From Asterochloris sp. CNOR1 (lineage: Eukaryota; Chlorophyta; Trebouxiophyceae; Trebouxiales; Trebouxiaceae), in the NCBI GenBank assembly GCA_963969365.1, contig OZ017754.1, positions 2,542,001 to 2,606,000 of the forward strand: a DNA stretch of 64,000 nucleotides, in the 5' to 3' direction. Positions within the stretch are counted from its first letter, which is position 1. Each line of letters begins with the position of its first letter. Shown here one piece after another: positions 22,959-36,100 of this stretch. Position numbers and translations under genes: made by a program. The notes under the pieces are model-generated. The model worked only from the letters and a program-made list of their open reading frames with translations. It was not told where the DNA came from and ran no database searches.

Positions 22959-25900
22959 ATGGCTTCCAAGTGGGCAGCATGGGGTGCTCTACTGGCCATG
23001 CTGAGCTACGATTTGCCAGGTTAGCATGACTTTGGCACAAGTGTGTGCCCTCTGTGTGTCTCTGCCCTTTTTGAGTCCTTCAGGGCTGCACATTGCAGCC
23101 TCCACTGCACGACAATGATCACAGCCCCCAATGCATGATATTGCCATCCTCCCTGCTTTGACTCAGGCAGCGCCATCAGCACCACTTCCGCTTGCAGCAG
23201 CCGCATCTGCAAGCAGGCGTGCACTGCAGCAGCAGTCAGGTGAGAGCTGCAATGGCAAGTGCTATGCATACTCTAAACGTCAGTGACACCTGTCACTTGT
23301 TGCCCCAGCCCATTTCCTGAATGTATTTGCATGCGCCATTGGGGTAGGCTGGCCCTGGGCTGTACCTCATGCTTGCCCCCTCTTCACAAAAATGTGCCAG
23401 CTGTAAGCTTGGTGCAAGATTGGAAGATCTCTGCAGCCTGGGCACTTTGCCGCACCACAAAAGCTGCTTTGCATCTGCCTGGCTTATCCTGAAGGCAGCT
23501 GCCTGCACCCCTGTTGCATTCCAGCCTGGCCTTGAACAATCGCATATGTGCTTCACATTGCCTGGATCATCCACGCATGTCAGACAGCGGAGCCAGCAAT
23601 CGTTAAGGTCACATTCAGCAGCGCCTAAGTCTCACTCTTGCTCTGCAGGAGCTTCATGCTTCTGGCCTCGCGTCACTAACAGCAGCCTTCAAGTTTGCAC
23701 TCAGCGCTGCTCCTACCCTGCAGGACAATGGAGCATGAATAGCCCAGCCTCCTCACCACTGCAGTAGCCCTGCAGTCTGCTGTGCGTGACATCTCTGGCT
23801 CTTGGCGTACCAGCAGCGCTCACGGCAGCACAAATGCCTGACCTGGCGCGCCAGCCCTGAAGCCTGATCACGGCTTCACGCTGCTCTGCCGTAAGGCTGC
23901 CACAGCTCGCACTGGCAAGCTCTGCCACAAGGCCTGCCTACTGCTCTGCAGGGTCGCTCATACATGGGGGCTCACTTGACTTGGAGCAGAACCCGCCGCC
24001 TGGACCTGTACAGCCGGCTCCCACCGGTCCCACGAATGTTGTCCAGCTGCCGCCTGGACCTGTGCAGCCGGCTCCCACAGGCCCCACAAAACCTGTCCCC
24101 ACAGGCCTGACAAATCCGCCTCCTGGGCCTGTGTCGCCGCCGCCCACGGGTCCCACAAATCCAGTCCAACCGCCGCCTGGACCTGTCAAGCCTCCTCCCA
24201 CACAGCCTCCTCCCAGACAGCCTCCTCCTACACAGCCACCACCGGTCACGCCTCAACCCACTCAGCCACCACCGGTCACGCCTCAGCCCACTCAGCCACC
24301 ACTGGTCACGCCTCCAGCCACTCCAGCGCCCACTACACCGCCACCGGAGACCCCAGTCACAACTCAGCCTCCAGCAACACGACTGCCGTGCCCACGACAA
24401 CAGCTGCAGCATCATCGACTCCAGTGCCCACCTCGACTCCTGCCAGCACCACAACGGCTCCCAGCAGCACTACGGCTGCGCCAGCATCCACAAGTGCTGC
24501 ACGTGAGCCTGCACTGCTTTCGCTGTGCTGCAAGTGCATTAGCCATGCATCTCTTTTTGCCTTGTGAATGCAAAAGACACCTGCAAATCTGCTTCACTGG
24601 GCACAATGCAATCATCAGCTTGCTCCTGGAGGCTCCATGCAGTGGCTTGCCGTGTGAGCATCGCGCCTAGCTTTGCCACAGAGGCACAGCAGGCTTGCAT
24701 CCATAGTACTGCATAAGGTGACATCCCATTGTGCTGACATTGCCAACACACCCTGCAGCTGTTCCCACACCCACGCCAGCGCCGACCGTGCTGCTACCCC
24801 CAGCCCAGTGCACAGCTTCAGCCAGTGCAGAGGTGAGCAATGTTGCACTCAGCACGGTGCAGACTCCTGCTGAACCGGCAGCACATGTTACCTGCTGAAT
24901 TGTCCTGATGCCTACACGACTCTGACTGTGAGGCGTATGGGCCCATCAAACAGCAACCCTGCCTCGTCATGCCTGGGAAGCTGTACTGCTTGGCCCCTCA
25001 AGTTCATCAGCTGGGAACCCCAGACTAACAACAAGTTTTTTTGGCAAGATGATGTCCAGCATTTCGACTTTGTGCTGCTGCTGCAGGCCACTGCAGTTGC
25101 CTCAGGGGCAGGGACGTGTACCGCCAGCGCCACAGCATCAGCATTTGCTGAGGCCATTGGTAACCAGTGCACTGCAAGCGCTGTGGCCAGTGCAGCAGCC
25201 TCCTGTCTGGTGTCAACGAGCTTCAGCATTGCCACCGCCAGTGCTTTTGCCAAGGTGAGTCAAGTGCCTTGGACGGTGTCTGACACACCTGGCCCCTTGT
25301 GGTGGCTACCACATACATCTCTGTTGGGCTAAATGTTCAGCTGCCTGCTGTGATGCAAAGTGGTGTCTGTGCAATTGTTCACGTATGCACCCGCCTGAAA
25401 GGCTGCAGACACAACGTGAAGTAGCACTGGCATGTGCTTTGGATCTGCTGCCTGGTTTGCCCTGGTGATTGTCCTCGTTATTGTGCAGGCATGCAGAGCC
25501 ACCTCTTGAAACTGCCCTTAATTCTGTGCAGGCCTTTGCGGAGGCCTCCTCACAGACAACCTTCTGCAACGTGGCACCGGTGTTTGCGCAGACAACAGCA
25601 ACAGCCATTGCTGCGGTGAGCATCTTTTTGCTCGCCTGGAATCCTGTCACCCAACAGCCTGCTTTGTGCCAACGGCTCTGCCTGTACAAGCATGAAGCCT
25701 GCTATTTCGTTCGCGGCCCAGGTGTTGGTCTGCTGCCGGAGCACATATCTCAACTGTGGCACTTGGCCTGCGTGCCTGCAGCTCAGCGCCTTGGCTCCCA
25801 TTGCTGCCGGTGCCATGACCTGTCGCATGCTTGTGTAATGCCCTGTCAGTGCCGGCTGGCTGACAGCACGCCTCCCGTTCCCTTGCTGGCCATGTGTGCC

Positions 25901-27353
25901 CTGCAAGCCAGCATCTTGTTGAGTTCAGACGTGCTTGCATGTAGAGTAGGGCCAGGTTTGCCCAGGTTTGATCTTGGACTGGCCATGCACATGCTGGAGA
26001 GTCACGAATCAGACTGATAAACTCACCTTGCATCTGGCAGTGGCATGTAGCACCTGACTGCAGCAGTGTCTCAAACCGGGTGCAGACAGGAAGCCTGCCC
26101 CCTGTCACCTGTTCTGCCCTTTATGCCAGCGTCTCAGCCGGCGACAGCAGCATTGAAGTCAGGGCAAGCGCTCTCATCAGGGGCTCTTAGTCGACGCCTG
26201 CTATTTGTGCCTGCAGGCCAGCGCCTCAGCTGGCGGCAGCAGCGCCAGCGCCAGCGCGCAGGCAGCGGCCACTGTGAGCGCCAACGCTTTTGGAATCCTG
26301 CAGCAGGTCGCGGTGCTGCCCGGCGCCGACCTCTGCTGCCTGGGGCAGGCCTTAGCCAACGAGCTGCTGGCGCTGTCTGCAGCCAACTCTCCACAAGTGG
26401 GTGCACTGCAGCTCATGAGCATTCTGCTGGAAGGGCACTGTTGCCTCAAGCAGCGCCTCAAGAGTGTGGACGCTAAAGCTGACTTTCTTGCAGTGAAGGC
26501 CTCTTGCAGGCCTGGATGCACTTACAGTGAGGCCTGTTTTTGTGTGCATTCACGCGTGTGCTTGACTTAGGTTCCACCCTGTGTGGGCCATGCCTCTCAG
26601 GGTGCTCAAGCTGATTTCTGTTGGGTAAATACAATATACAATACAATAAATACAACCACCCTGGATCTGGTGGCGTCCGGCAAGGCAGCATCTGCTGAGC
26701 ACTAACGCCTATTGTGCCGTTGCTGTGCAGTTCCTGCCCACGGCAGCAGCAATCACCAGCATCATCTTCGGCTTGGATCCCTCCTTGAATGAATTGGCTA
26801 TTTGCTTCGTCACCACCTTTGCCAGCGGCTTTGGGAACAGCTGCTCCCCGCTGGTCGCCGTGTTTGCTTGTGAGTACTGCACTGATCTTCCCAGCATCAG
26901 GCGACAGGGCATCACTCCTGGCGCCGCTTCATGTTGCTCTCGGCTGTCTTTGTATGCTGCAACAACTGCACACACCAGGTGGTGCATCATTAAGGAGTCG
27001 TTACATCATGACCACTCTTTAATGCCACCCGGCCTGTGCTGCCATGGCAACTGCAACTCCACTGCATTGCCCTAGCCTTAAGGGACTCAAGCATTCAGCT
27101 GCTGAGTGTGCACCCCAAACCCTAACAATGTACCCGCTCTACAGTGGCCTTTGCAGAGGCAAGCAGCCTGGGCACCACAGCCAACTTCGCCTCTGTCTTT
27201 TCGCAAGCCACAGCAGCGGCCACAGCATCTAGCTTCACCACCCTGGCAACATGCCTGAGCATCCCAGTCACTCCAGGGCAGGCCCTCGCCCCAAGCGTTG
27301 TCAGCAGCGCCCTTGCACAGGCCTCAGCCACTGCAACAGCCAGCAGCGGATAA
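22959..27353 (+). CDS. Secreted Pro/Thr- and Ala-rich protein, copy 1
   Basis: I do not recognise a named family. Exon 1 (22959-23019) encodes a signal peptide (MASKWAAWGALLAML). Exon 23167-23239 joins in phase and is Cys-containing (STTSACSSRICKQACT). A linker exon from 23952 encodes PPPGPVQPAPTGPTN-like and PPPVTPQPTQ-like repeats, then Thr/Ser-rich sequence, up to CTGCAC|GTGAGC near 24500. A short exon (about 24751-24834) ends CTASASAE. Then five clean exons follow: 25087-25254 (168 nt), 25532-25615 (84), 26217-26396 (180), 26731-26869 (139), 27145-27353 (209, to TAA). They encode Ala-rich repeats such as ATASAFAEA with scattered Cys (GADLCCLGQALANELL). An extracellular or cell-wall protein is the natural inference. 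Exons between 23239 and 23952 are not resolved. The proline-rich and Thr-rich parts of the linker are in different frames (see findings). A paralog lies at 30155-37262 in inverted orientation. Confidence 0.75.
24178..24310 (+). repeat. Coding repeat PPPTQ / PPPVTPQPTQ
   Basis: Near-perfect short tandem units inside the proline-rich linker exon, for example two copies of a 30-nt unit coding PPPVTPQPTQ at about 24237-24296. The minus-strand Gly-rich frame over the same bases is a shadow. Confidence 0.8.
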
Positions 27354-27869
27354 ACACCTACATGTGTATGCCACAGCGTGTCACACACTGCCAGCAGGCT
27401 AGTGGCTCTCATATCCTGACACCACTGGCGGGCCACCATCGTCCTGCCAACCCTAAGCTTGAGACAAAGATTGCCTGTTGCCTCACTTGCCTATCTGCAC
27501 CTTGCATGCCCTCCCTTTCACCTCTTGTGTCCTGACTCTTGCTTGAGTGTGCAAGGAGCTGTCTTTGTTGTTGCGGCGTGCACGCGTCCTTGCAATGTTT
27601 TGCCGTAGTAACTCTCTACTTTTGCTCTCTGGCAACAGAAGTCTGCGTGTGTCCTCCATGTAAATAACAGCTCTGTGCTTGTTTGGGCACCATCAAGGCC
27701 TCACCAGGAGCAGAGAGCTGACTTTCACACCATCATTGCACACTTTTAGAGTCAGTTGAGTTGTCATTGGCAAGAATCATTGCTGTAGCATATATTCTTC
27801 AGGCCGGCAAGCACCATCAGGCTTGAGTATGCAAAGATGATGAGCAAGACGTGTGTGCTGTACAGCGTT

Positions 27870-28779
27870 TCAGTGACTCCCGCTGATTTTCAGATCCAAT
27901 GTAGATTGCAATTGATTGCAATTGAAGCAGCATGCATGCCGGGGGCGCTGAACTTGTTGCATTTGCCAGTAGATGCGAAATGCTTCAGAGCAGGGAAGCC
28001 CTTGCTCAGGTCGATGGCTCTCTTTGCCATTCATCGTGATGTAGAACTCCTCCAGGTCAGGCATGCAAGACAACCTCATGACCATGTGTTCTGGGAATGC
28101 AGCAAAAACAGATAGTTTACGCAGATGGGGAACCTTTGTGGGCAGGTGCGCAATGGCCTCCTTGGTAATGCGGTGACACACTATAAACGCAGCATTTGAC
28201 AAATGGTCTAGCGCCGCAAAAGTAAGTTTGTTTGTCAAAACTGTGACCAGCTGAACCCCTTGTGGCATCATTGCCCACTCTGCATCTGACAATTCATGCC
28301 ATATCAACACCTTCAGAGTTGGCGGCACATTGGCCAGTACGTCCAGATCACCCTCTGGGAGCTCCTACAATCATATGCATCGGCATTGTGACGGTCGCAG
28401 GTACGCACTTTGCTCTGAATGTGAGCTGTCTCTTACCTGGATGTCCAGTCGTAAATTAGTCAGAACCGCGAGCATACTTGAAGGCAAGGTGCAGAAGGGT
28501 GGAAATTTCCAGGCCTTCTACAATGTCATCCCTGATGATGAATGTCTCGACATTGCGCATGAGCTTGCAGTGTGCTGCCAGCCATGTCAGCTGGTGAAGG
28601 GGCTGTCCCCTGGAGGCTATCATGGTGTCAGGTTGGCAGTCTGGAAGAAGGCGCCGCCAGGCTCTGCAGACGCTCTCACAGGCTGTAAAATCCTGAACTT
28701 TGCACAGGGCTGCAAAGATCAGCAGCATGATATCTTCCTGATCTGCAGACGGCGGGGCACATCTGAAGTCAAGTCCCAT
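27870..28779 (-). CDS. F-box/LRR-like gene, possibly disrupted
   Basis: ATG at 28779 opens a frame with an F-box-like motif (DIMLLIFAALCKVQDFTACE, then SVCRAWRRLL). The last exon, 28364-27870 (165 codons, stop at 27870), follows TTGTAG and is LRR-like (PPTLKVLIWHELSDAEW, HLPTKVPHLRKLSVF, CMPDLEEFYITM). It joins in phase 0 to a short stretch reading MLAVLTNLRLDIQ that ends CAG|GTAAGA at 28437, over a 72-nt intron. That stretch is in a different frame from the F-box part, whose own frame stops at about 28456. Either a very small intron lies near 28470-28520 or the gene has a frameshift. The role would be substrate recognition for an SCF ubiquitin ligase if the gene is intact. It sits between the two inverted secreted-protein paralogs. 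Confidence 0.6.
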
Positions 28780-30154
28780 GGTAACCCCCAGGCACTGCGA
28801 TGATTAAGGGGGCTTTCAGGCTATACGCTCACCCCATATTCGGAGGGAGTTCGGTGCCCGCCGAGGCATGTAAGCACAGCGCTCAATCCGGTGTTTGCAA
28901 AGTCAGTTTGACTTCTAACAGATTTGAAATCCGTTTGACCCTGTGTGATGCTACCCTCAACAGTCACAAGCAGTGAGCCCCACCAAACTGCAAACGCAGT
29001 TGCACAACCTGCTGCTGAGCATCGTGCAACATATATGTGTGGAGCAGATCAGGGTAATGCAATGAGCTGTGGGTCTCTCCCTACCAGGTGGGTGCATGCT
29101 GGCGGTGTGCAATCAGCAGCATCTGAATAACTGATACACACCGTCTCTTGTGCATTACCACAAATGACAATCTCACAACAGCACTTCAAATAGGATGCAA
29201 GGACGGTTGCATACTTTTCGGCAGCAGCATATGACAGTAACTTTCTGGGCACACTCACCATACAAAGAGTCTTTGTCAAAGACAAATACTGCGCACTGAT
29301 TACATGAGGGAGAGTCACAGGACTGGCCTTTGAATGTTGGCAGGAGGGACAGGCGCTAGCCTCTGAGCAGAGGCCATGACACCCTGTGCCATATGACTGG
29401 CAATGAAGGACATTGCATGCTCAAGGGAGTTTTCTGTTTTAATAATGCATCAACATCCATTGCTGGTATGCATCTCTGCGGGTGATGGACATTTTGTGTG
29501 CTTTACACAAATCAAATGACCACCTAACTGCTGCTTTTGCCTCATGAAAATGGGGATCACTTGCGCTCCTCCGTGTTTGGGGTCAAGCCGACGCCTACTC
29601 AGCCGGATGACCAGGCAGAACAGGGGTAGGAACATGCACCCCAGTCTGGCTGCAAAACCTTGCTTGGTGTCACAGCAATTGCAGAGGCAATCTGGCGGCT
29701 GCAAAGCCACATTTTTTAAATGCTTGTGAAATAAAGCTGTAGAGAGTTTGGTTGCAAGCCACGCAGGAGGTTTCAGGTAAGCTGGGGCGCCGCCTTTGGG
29801 GTTCTGTCCGGTACGAAATCTGCGACTACCTCAAGACTGGCAGCCTGCTGCTGCTCTGTGCTAGGTGCAGCAGAAAGCCTGGCATGCTCAGAGGAGGCTG
29901 CAGCATGGGGTTCTGGAATTGTTGCCTCAGCAGCATGTGCACATAGCCAATCCTGACAGTAACCGATTGCATACAGCTTAATCGTTGCACACAGCAAGGT
30001 GGGCCGCAGGCAGGTTTGAAAAGAAAGGAAAACATTTTATGTACCCAGCACATAAGGACGTCAAGAAAAGAGAGCACTTTGCGGAAGTGGCCAAAGCAAT
30101 GTTGTGTGGAGACAGGGGATTGGTATGATAGTGGTGGTGGCACTGTTCTGGCAG
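28780..30154. other. Intergenic, no confident gene
   Basis: About 1.4 kb. A minus-strand open frame near 29950-29773 codes an Ala/Glu/Pro-rich stretch (EPHAAASSEHARLSAAPS) but lacks a start and clear neighbours. Nothing else is supported. Confidence 0.4.
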
Positions 30155-33100
30155 TCAGCCAGCAGCTGAGGTTGTCACGGAGCCAGCTGTAGTAGCAGCA
30201 ACGGCCAGCGCAGAAGCAACTGTGGTTATGGTCGCGGTGCCTTTGATGCCAAGGCAAGACAGCACAGTACTGACTGCTGTAGAGGAAACACTGGTGATCA
30301 CGCTAGTCAAGACGCTGTCAAAATTGGTTGTGGTGGCCAGCGACTGGGCAATGCTGAAAGCCACTGCATGGCAGCAGAGACAAAGTGGTTGGTGCCTTGA
30401 GTGATGATGCAGGCCACACAGTAGGGCAGCAGACACAAAGTGTGGACTGGGATGCCACCATACAGATGAGCGTCAGAGGGCAAGTCTGCATGCTGTGTGC
30501 TCAAAGTTGGTGGTGGCTCTGGTGCAGCAGACCAAATCAGCATGTGGCTGTTCAGTGGAATGCAACATAGAGCTCCAACCATACTCTTACATCCAAAGGT
30601 CTGGGTGATGTCACTGCACACGGTGCTGAAGGTGGCAACGTTACCCAAGAAGCAGCCTGCAGCAGGAGAAGGGAAGATGACCCATCATCGGACAGACAGC
30701 AGTCAACACCTGCTTCCAGCAGATAGCAAGCCACATGGATGCAGGCAGCAGCCATAGGGACCACGCCTCCAGCAGTAGCCAAAAGGAAGGCCGCAGCAGC
30801 TTGCATCAAGCAATACAGCGTGAGGCACTCAGCTTGCCTGCAATCTGGTTGGCTGCAGAGCTGGGTGGCAGGCTGAAAACGTTGGCAATGATGGCAGCTG
30901 CTGCAGCCTGGCCCTGCAGCACAAAGGCCCAAAAGTAAGCCAGTCAACATGACACGGGTCTCTGAGATCTCAACGTGGTTATGTGCACATCTTGCGGGAG
31001 GGAGGGGGATGGGGGTTTGCGGCTTGCAAGTCAGAGTCTTTGCTCAAGCGTCACCCCTGAGGCCAACTGCTGGTTCGCATTGCCCAGAGACTGTCTGCTA
31101 AGGCAGCACAGCAGTGCCAGGGGCCACATGCAGCCGCGCCTAACATGTACCTGCAGCTTGCACATGGGCTGCCACTCACCATTCACATGGCTTGCTGAAA
31201 TAATGTATCATGAGACGCTCACCAAATACAGGCATGCACACACCAGCCGGCGCCTCACTGCACACCTTCCAGCTGCCATCTGCTGCACGGTAATGCCAAC
31301 CACTTCCAATACCCAGGGACTCGCTGGCCATGCCACTGAGACCCACCACGCACAGGCAGCACGCACACGCGCAGGCCACCCTCTGCCAGGGTGCCAGTTG
31401 CCACCTGCTCTTTTCAGATAACATGCTCAGCATGCAGTTTGGCCCTGCATGCGGTGCCCACCCTACACAGGCAACATGCATTTGGGCAGGTCACTCACTG
31501 CATGCATGCCAGCCCTACACAGGCAGCATGCCCGCAAGCCACTCACAGGAAGATTGCCATCCAACAGCTGCTCCAGGGTCACTTCTGTTGACAAGGCAGG
31601 CACTGCATGCTATCTGGCAGGCCGCGCACTGCACGAGGTGCTGAATGCACACACTTAGCAAGCCCCCAATAAAGGCCACTCACTGCAAGGGTGCCACCGG
31701 CCAGCTGCTCCAGGGCCACTTCCGCCAGTTCGTTGCCCAGGCAGCACAAATCAATGTCTTTCACGCTGGCCACTTGTGTCAGCACTGCCAGGGAGTTGGA
31801 GGTGACCACAATGGAGGCGCTGGCAGCTGCTGTCGCGGTTGCTGGGGAGACGCTGGCTGAGGCCTGCAGGGGATGGGCATCAGAGTGAGCACTCTGCAGT
31901 GCCAGGCAGGAGCGCAAAATGCATCAGCTAGAGGGCAGCAGTGGCGATTCTGGCCGCGCTTGCCGAGGACTCTTGTGTCCATGCTGTGCACAGTCCATAG
32001 CGAGCGGCACAAGGGTGGGGGGGCCAAGTGGAAACATGCAGTGAGGGGCTGTTGCTCAGATGGCACCATGTTGCGCAGTCTGCTTGTATCACGGGCAGAG
32101 CACGATGTGCATGTGCAGCTTTGTGCAGTGCCAATGCAAGCAGGGTGCATGACAAGGCTGCTGTGTGCATGCTTTGCTGCAGCTGCTTCTGCCATGCAGC
32201 GATGCGTCCACTGAGAGGACAATTCACCGTGACAAGAGCCTGCGCCACGGTCTCAGTGAACGACTTGGTCACGGCGCAGATGTCCTGCTTTGCAGCCACA
32301 ACAGTGGCAAAGGCGCCTGCAGGGGTGGGAGGCATGCCATTTAGATACGACGCGCCCTCAACTCCAGATGAGTGATCGCGGCATAGGTCTGGCAGGTTGA
32401 AGGCTGTGAACAGTGAACACTATGATGGATGTGAAGTGCCACATTTCAGAAGCAGTGCTGCAGGGCCACCGGCCCTGTTCCAGCGCTGCACGACAGTGTG
32501 CCCTCTTTCAGGTATGACAGGCAGTGCCTTACGGTTTTCGCATTGGGTGCTGCAACATCTGGCTGACCATGTTGTAAACGAAGTGCAGATCGGAGTGCAG
32601 GTCAGACTGTCTGCTGACCAGGCAACAAGACAGCCACAGGCCCACAGAAAAGCATGCAAATTCCCCCTGGCGCTCACTGGCAAAAGCAGTGGCAGTGGCT
32701 TGGGTGAAGACAGTGGGCGCCAGGCAGACAGCCTGGGCCTCAGCTGCAGCTGAGGCTGTGCAGGTGCCGCTGCCGCTGGCTGCAGCAAAGGCTGAAGCCT
32801 GGGCCAGGGCCCCCTTGTCAGTGCAGATGGCCGAGGCATCGGCCTGCAGCAGCAAGGTGCCGGATCTGTCATGTGGTACCATTTTGTCGTGCAGCCTGAG
32901 GCAAGTGAGCAGTAGTGGGTGCTCGCATAGGCAACAAATTGCGGGCATGTGCGGCAGGACAGCAAGGTCCCAGGCAAGAGGCGTGACTGCCCAGGTATAC
33001 ACAGATGTATACACAGATGTATACATGTGCAGTAAAGCCTCTTACCGGGGCCATGCTGTCCTGCCGCAAATGCATGTTCACTCACCCTACGCACAGCTGG

Positions 33101-36100
33101 AAGTGTGAGCTGTGAGCTGAGACTGCCCATGTCAGCCTGGCTGAGTAGCCTTACAAGGTACCCAGCATCTCTGAAACTCACCTGAGCCACAGCTGAGCAG
33201 CTCTGTATGGCCTGGACAACTGCAGTGGCCGCGCTTGAGGCTGTGGCCTGGGCTGAGGCAAAAGCCTCTAGGTTGACTGCACCAAGCGTTGTAGGGGGAG
33301 CTGGTGTGGGGCTTGTAGGGGGCTGGGTATTGGTGGGGGCTGCTGTGGTGGGTGCAGTCTTTGTGGTGGGTGCTGGCATGGTGGGGTTGCCCTGGGTTGT
33401 TGGAGGTGCAGTGGAGCTGCCAGGGCTCGCAGTGGTGCTTGGCATGGCTGTGGTGGGTGCTGGCGTAGTGGGACTGCTCTGGGTTGTTGGCGGTGCAGTG
33501 GAGCTGCTGGGGCTCGCTGTGGTGCTTGGCGCGGCTGTGGTGGGGTTGTTGGGCGCTGCAGGCACAAGAGGGGGAGTGCTGTGACTGTCAGGCAAGAACA
33601 TGGAAGCAGCAGTTGCACACCCAAATAGGGGTGTGACTGCTTAAATCTGGGGTGCGCAGCGCTGGCTGGCAGGCATTCGCCTGCTGAGCAGAGCACTGGG
33701 TACTACCGACTGCCTGTAATGGCAGCCTGCAGCGCGTGTGTGTTGCTGGAGCTGGAGAATAGTGCAAATAGGCTTGAGAATGTACAGCACTGGACCTGAA
33801 AAGAGCTGAAGGCTGCTCCTGAAAGCTCACCTGTTGGTGGCGGGGTTGGCCGGGGGGGACCGGTTTCTGCAGCGGGGAGAGGCTTGATCAGACTTGTGCA
33901 CAAGCCAGATGCACAGCAGCAGCTTCACTGCTCGCAGCCATACATAGCAGCGCAACGCGATGGGACAGCACAGCCCAGAGCTCAGCTTGCGCCTCCAGGC
34001 AGGATTGGGCATGCAGCCGCGCAATGCAATGAGACTGCTCAGCCCATCGCCCAGCTTCCCTTTGCCAGGCAGAGGGGGAGGACCCAGACTAGTCCCTGTG
34101 CCTTGTGCAGCAAAGGCAGACAAGTGACCAAGCTCAGCACTGCTGTCTGCTCACTTGGGGGAGGCGTCCAGGTGGAAGGGCTGGGTGTCGGGTCTGCGGC
34201 ACAGACATTGCACTGCTCAGTCACCTGGCTGGCTGCCAAGCCAGCATCCAGCTGGACCAGGTCCTCATGTCCCCAGGCCCTTTATCTACAGAGACCTGAT
34301 GGCAGCACTCTGCACTAAGGCATACTCATGGCCCACAGCAGAGGTGTGCAGGGCAGGCCCAGAGCTTCTCCAAGCTGTGCAGCAGCACAAGACAAGGAGG
34401 AGGAACAGGGGGCATACTGTCACCAGAGGAAGTCGGATACCAATAAAGATGTTACAGGGCAGCAGGTCATGCAGTGAGAAGTTTCGATATCTCCAACCGT
34501 CCCTAGTGGCCTTTGTGGCTGATTGGTGAATGGAGCCATACGGCCTACTCACAACATGCCTGCTGACCTTGCTCCTACTGCTGCACACCAGGATATGGTC
34601 TGGACATGCACAGGTGCCACCCTGCATGAGGCCCAGCTAGTGCTTACTTGGTGAGGGCGTCCACTCTTGGGAACGGGAAGGAGTCCATGAAGGGGAAGGA
34701 GTCCATGAAGGAGAGGGGCTCCAGGAAGGTGAGGGGCTCCATGAAGGTGAGGGACTCCAGGAAGGCGACGGACTCCATGAAGGTGAGGGGCTCCACACTG
34801 CAGCATGGACATGGAGACGTTCTGCCTGGCAGCATGCAAGTAGGTCAAGCTGCAAACAACCAACGGCAGCACCTCATCGGTGGGCAGCAGCGGTTGAAAA
34901 TGAGGCTCTGACAAGTTTGAAAGCTTTGGCTGTGCAGCAATGGTACCTGAGAGCAAGCGCACAGCAGGTGCAACAGACTGGCAGCCCTGAAGCTTCCCTT
35001 AAGCTCCCCACACCCTAGACCCTAAGCCCAGAGGAGATGTTGCATCCCTGCCATTAAAATTCAGGGTGGCCTGGTACATGGTGCATGCATCTGGCTGTGC
35101 AGCAAGCCTAGGGCTGCTCTTGAGGGTGTGGCCCTTTGCACGGGCAACCCCTGCCGTGCATGCAAACAGATGCAGCAGCATCCTCTGCACACATGCTGAT
35201 GCAGCAGCAAATGAATGTGTGGGCACACATGCAACAGCCTGCCAGCCTTCACACAGGCAGAAGCAGCACAAAGGCATTGACCATAAGTGCGCTGGGGCGC
35301 ACACGCTCATCAGCTCAAGGTGCTGAGTTGCACCTTACTACAGGCTCCTTTCATCGCCTGCACATATGTTGATGCAGCAGCCGCCCTGAGTTTGCACAGA
35401 TGCAGCAGCCTGTCAGCTTGCACATGCGCTGGTGAAGATGATGCGTACCAGGCAAGGAGGGGGGGCTGGGGGATGGAGACCACTGTGGGGATGGAGGAGA
35501 CTGCTGGGGCGGGCTCCAGCCGCCTGCATTGCTGGGGCCTGCAGCAGAGCATGCACAAGGGTCACTCCAACTTGGAAATCAATCCATTCAGAGGCCCCAG
35601 CCGCTTGAGAAGCGCACTCAGGTCCTGCAGTGAGGCGCCTGAGAGTCAGGCGAGCAAGTCTTGCAGCAGGTGAAAGGATCTTGGAGGCCTCCCGACAGCC
35701 TCCATGGGTTTGTCCTGCAATGGTCCTGCAATGGGGCATAGGGACTCAGGCAGGTGCATGCAGGGCAAGCACTGCGTAGACAGAGGGCTTTGCTTGGAGA
35801 TCTGTGGCCAGCTGGCTGAGCCCTTTTGTGGAGTGCCTGCAAGGGGGCGTGCATCAGAGTCAGGCCAACAAAACAGCATTCTGCGATGGGCTGCTATGAG
35901 GTTGTCTGGGCAGGACACCAGCCGCCTCAAATTGCCATTACTTGAGCCTGCACTGGATCCATCTGGCAGCCAGTCAACTTTTGCTGAAGCCTTCCCAAGC
36001 CAAGGCAAATCAGCAGGTGACTGAGGACATGCAAATTGCAGCGGCATCACTTCAGGAGACGTCCGGCCTGAGGGCTCGTGCCGATCCAGCAGTTACTCCG

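Noticed and set aside
23938-24249. Minus-strand Gly/Cys-rich open frame
   Set aside because: It is the reverse of the plus-strand proline-rich linker; no minus-strand splice or domain support.
33207-33584. Plus-strand Gly/Val-rich frame (GGAVELPGLAVVLG)
   Set aside because: Antisense of the Pro/Thr linker exon of secreted copy 2.
34648-34911. Plus-strand Lys/Glu/Ser-rich repeat frame (MKGKESMKERGS)
   Set aside because: Shadow of the minus-strand Ser-Pro minisatellite, which fits the surrounding proline-rich gene.
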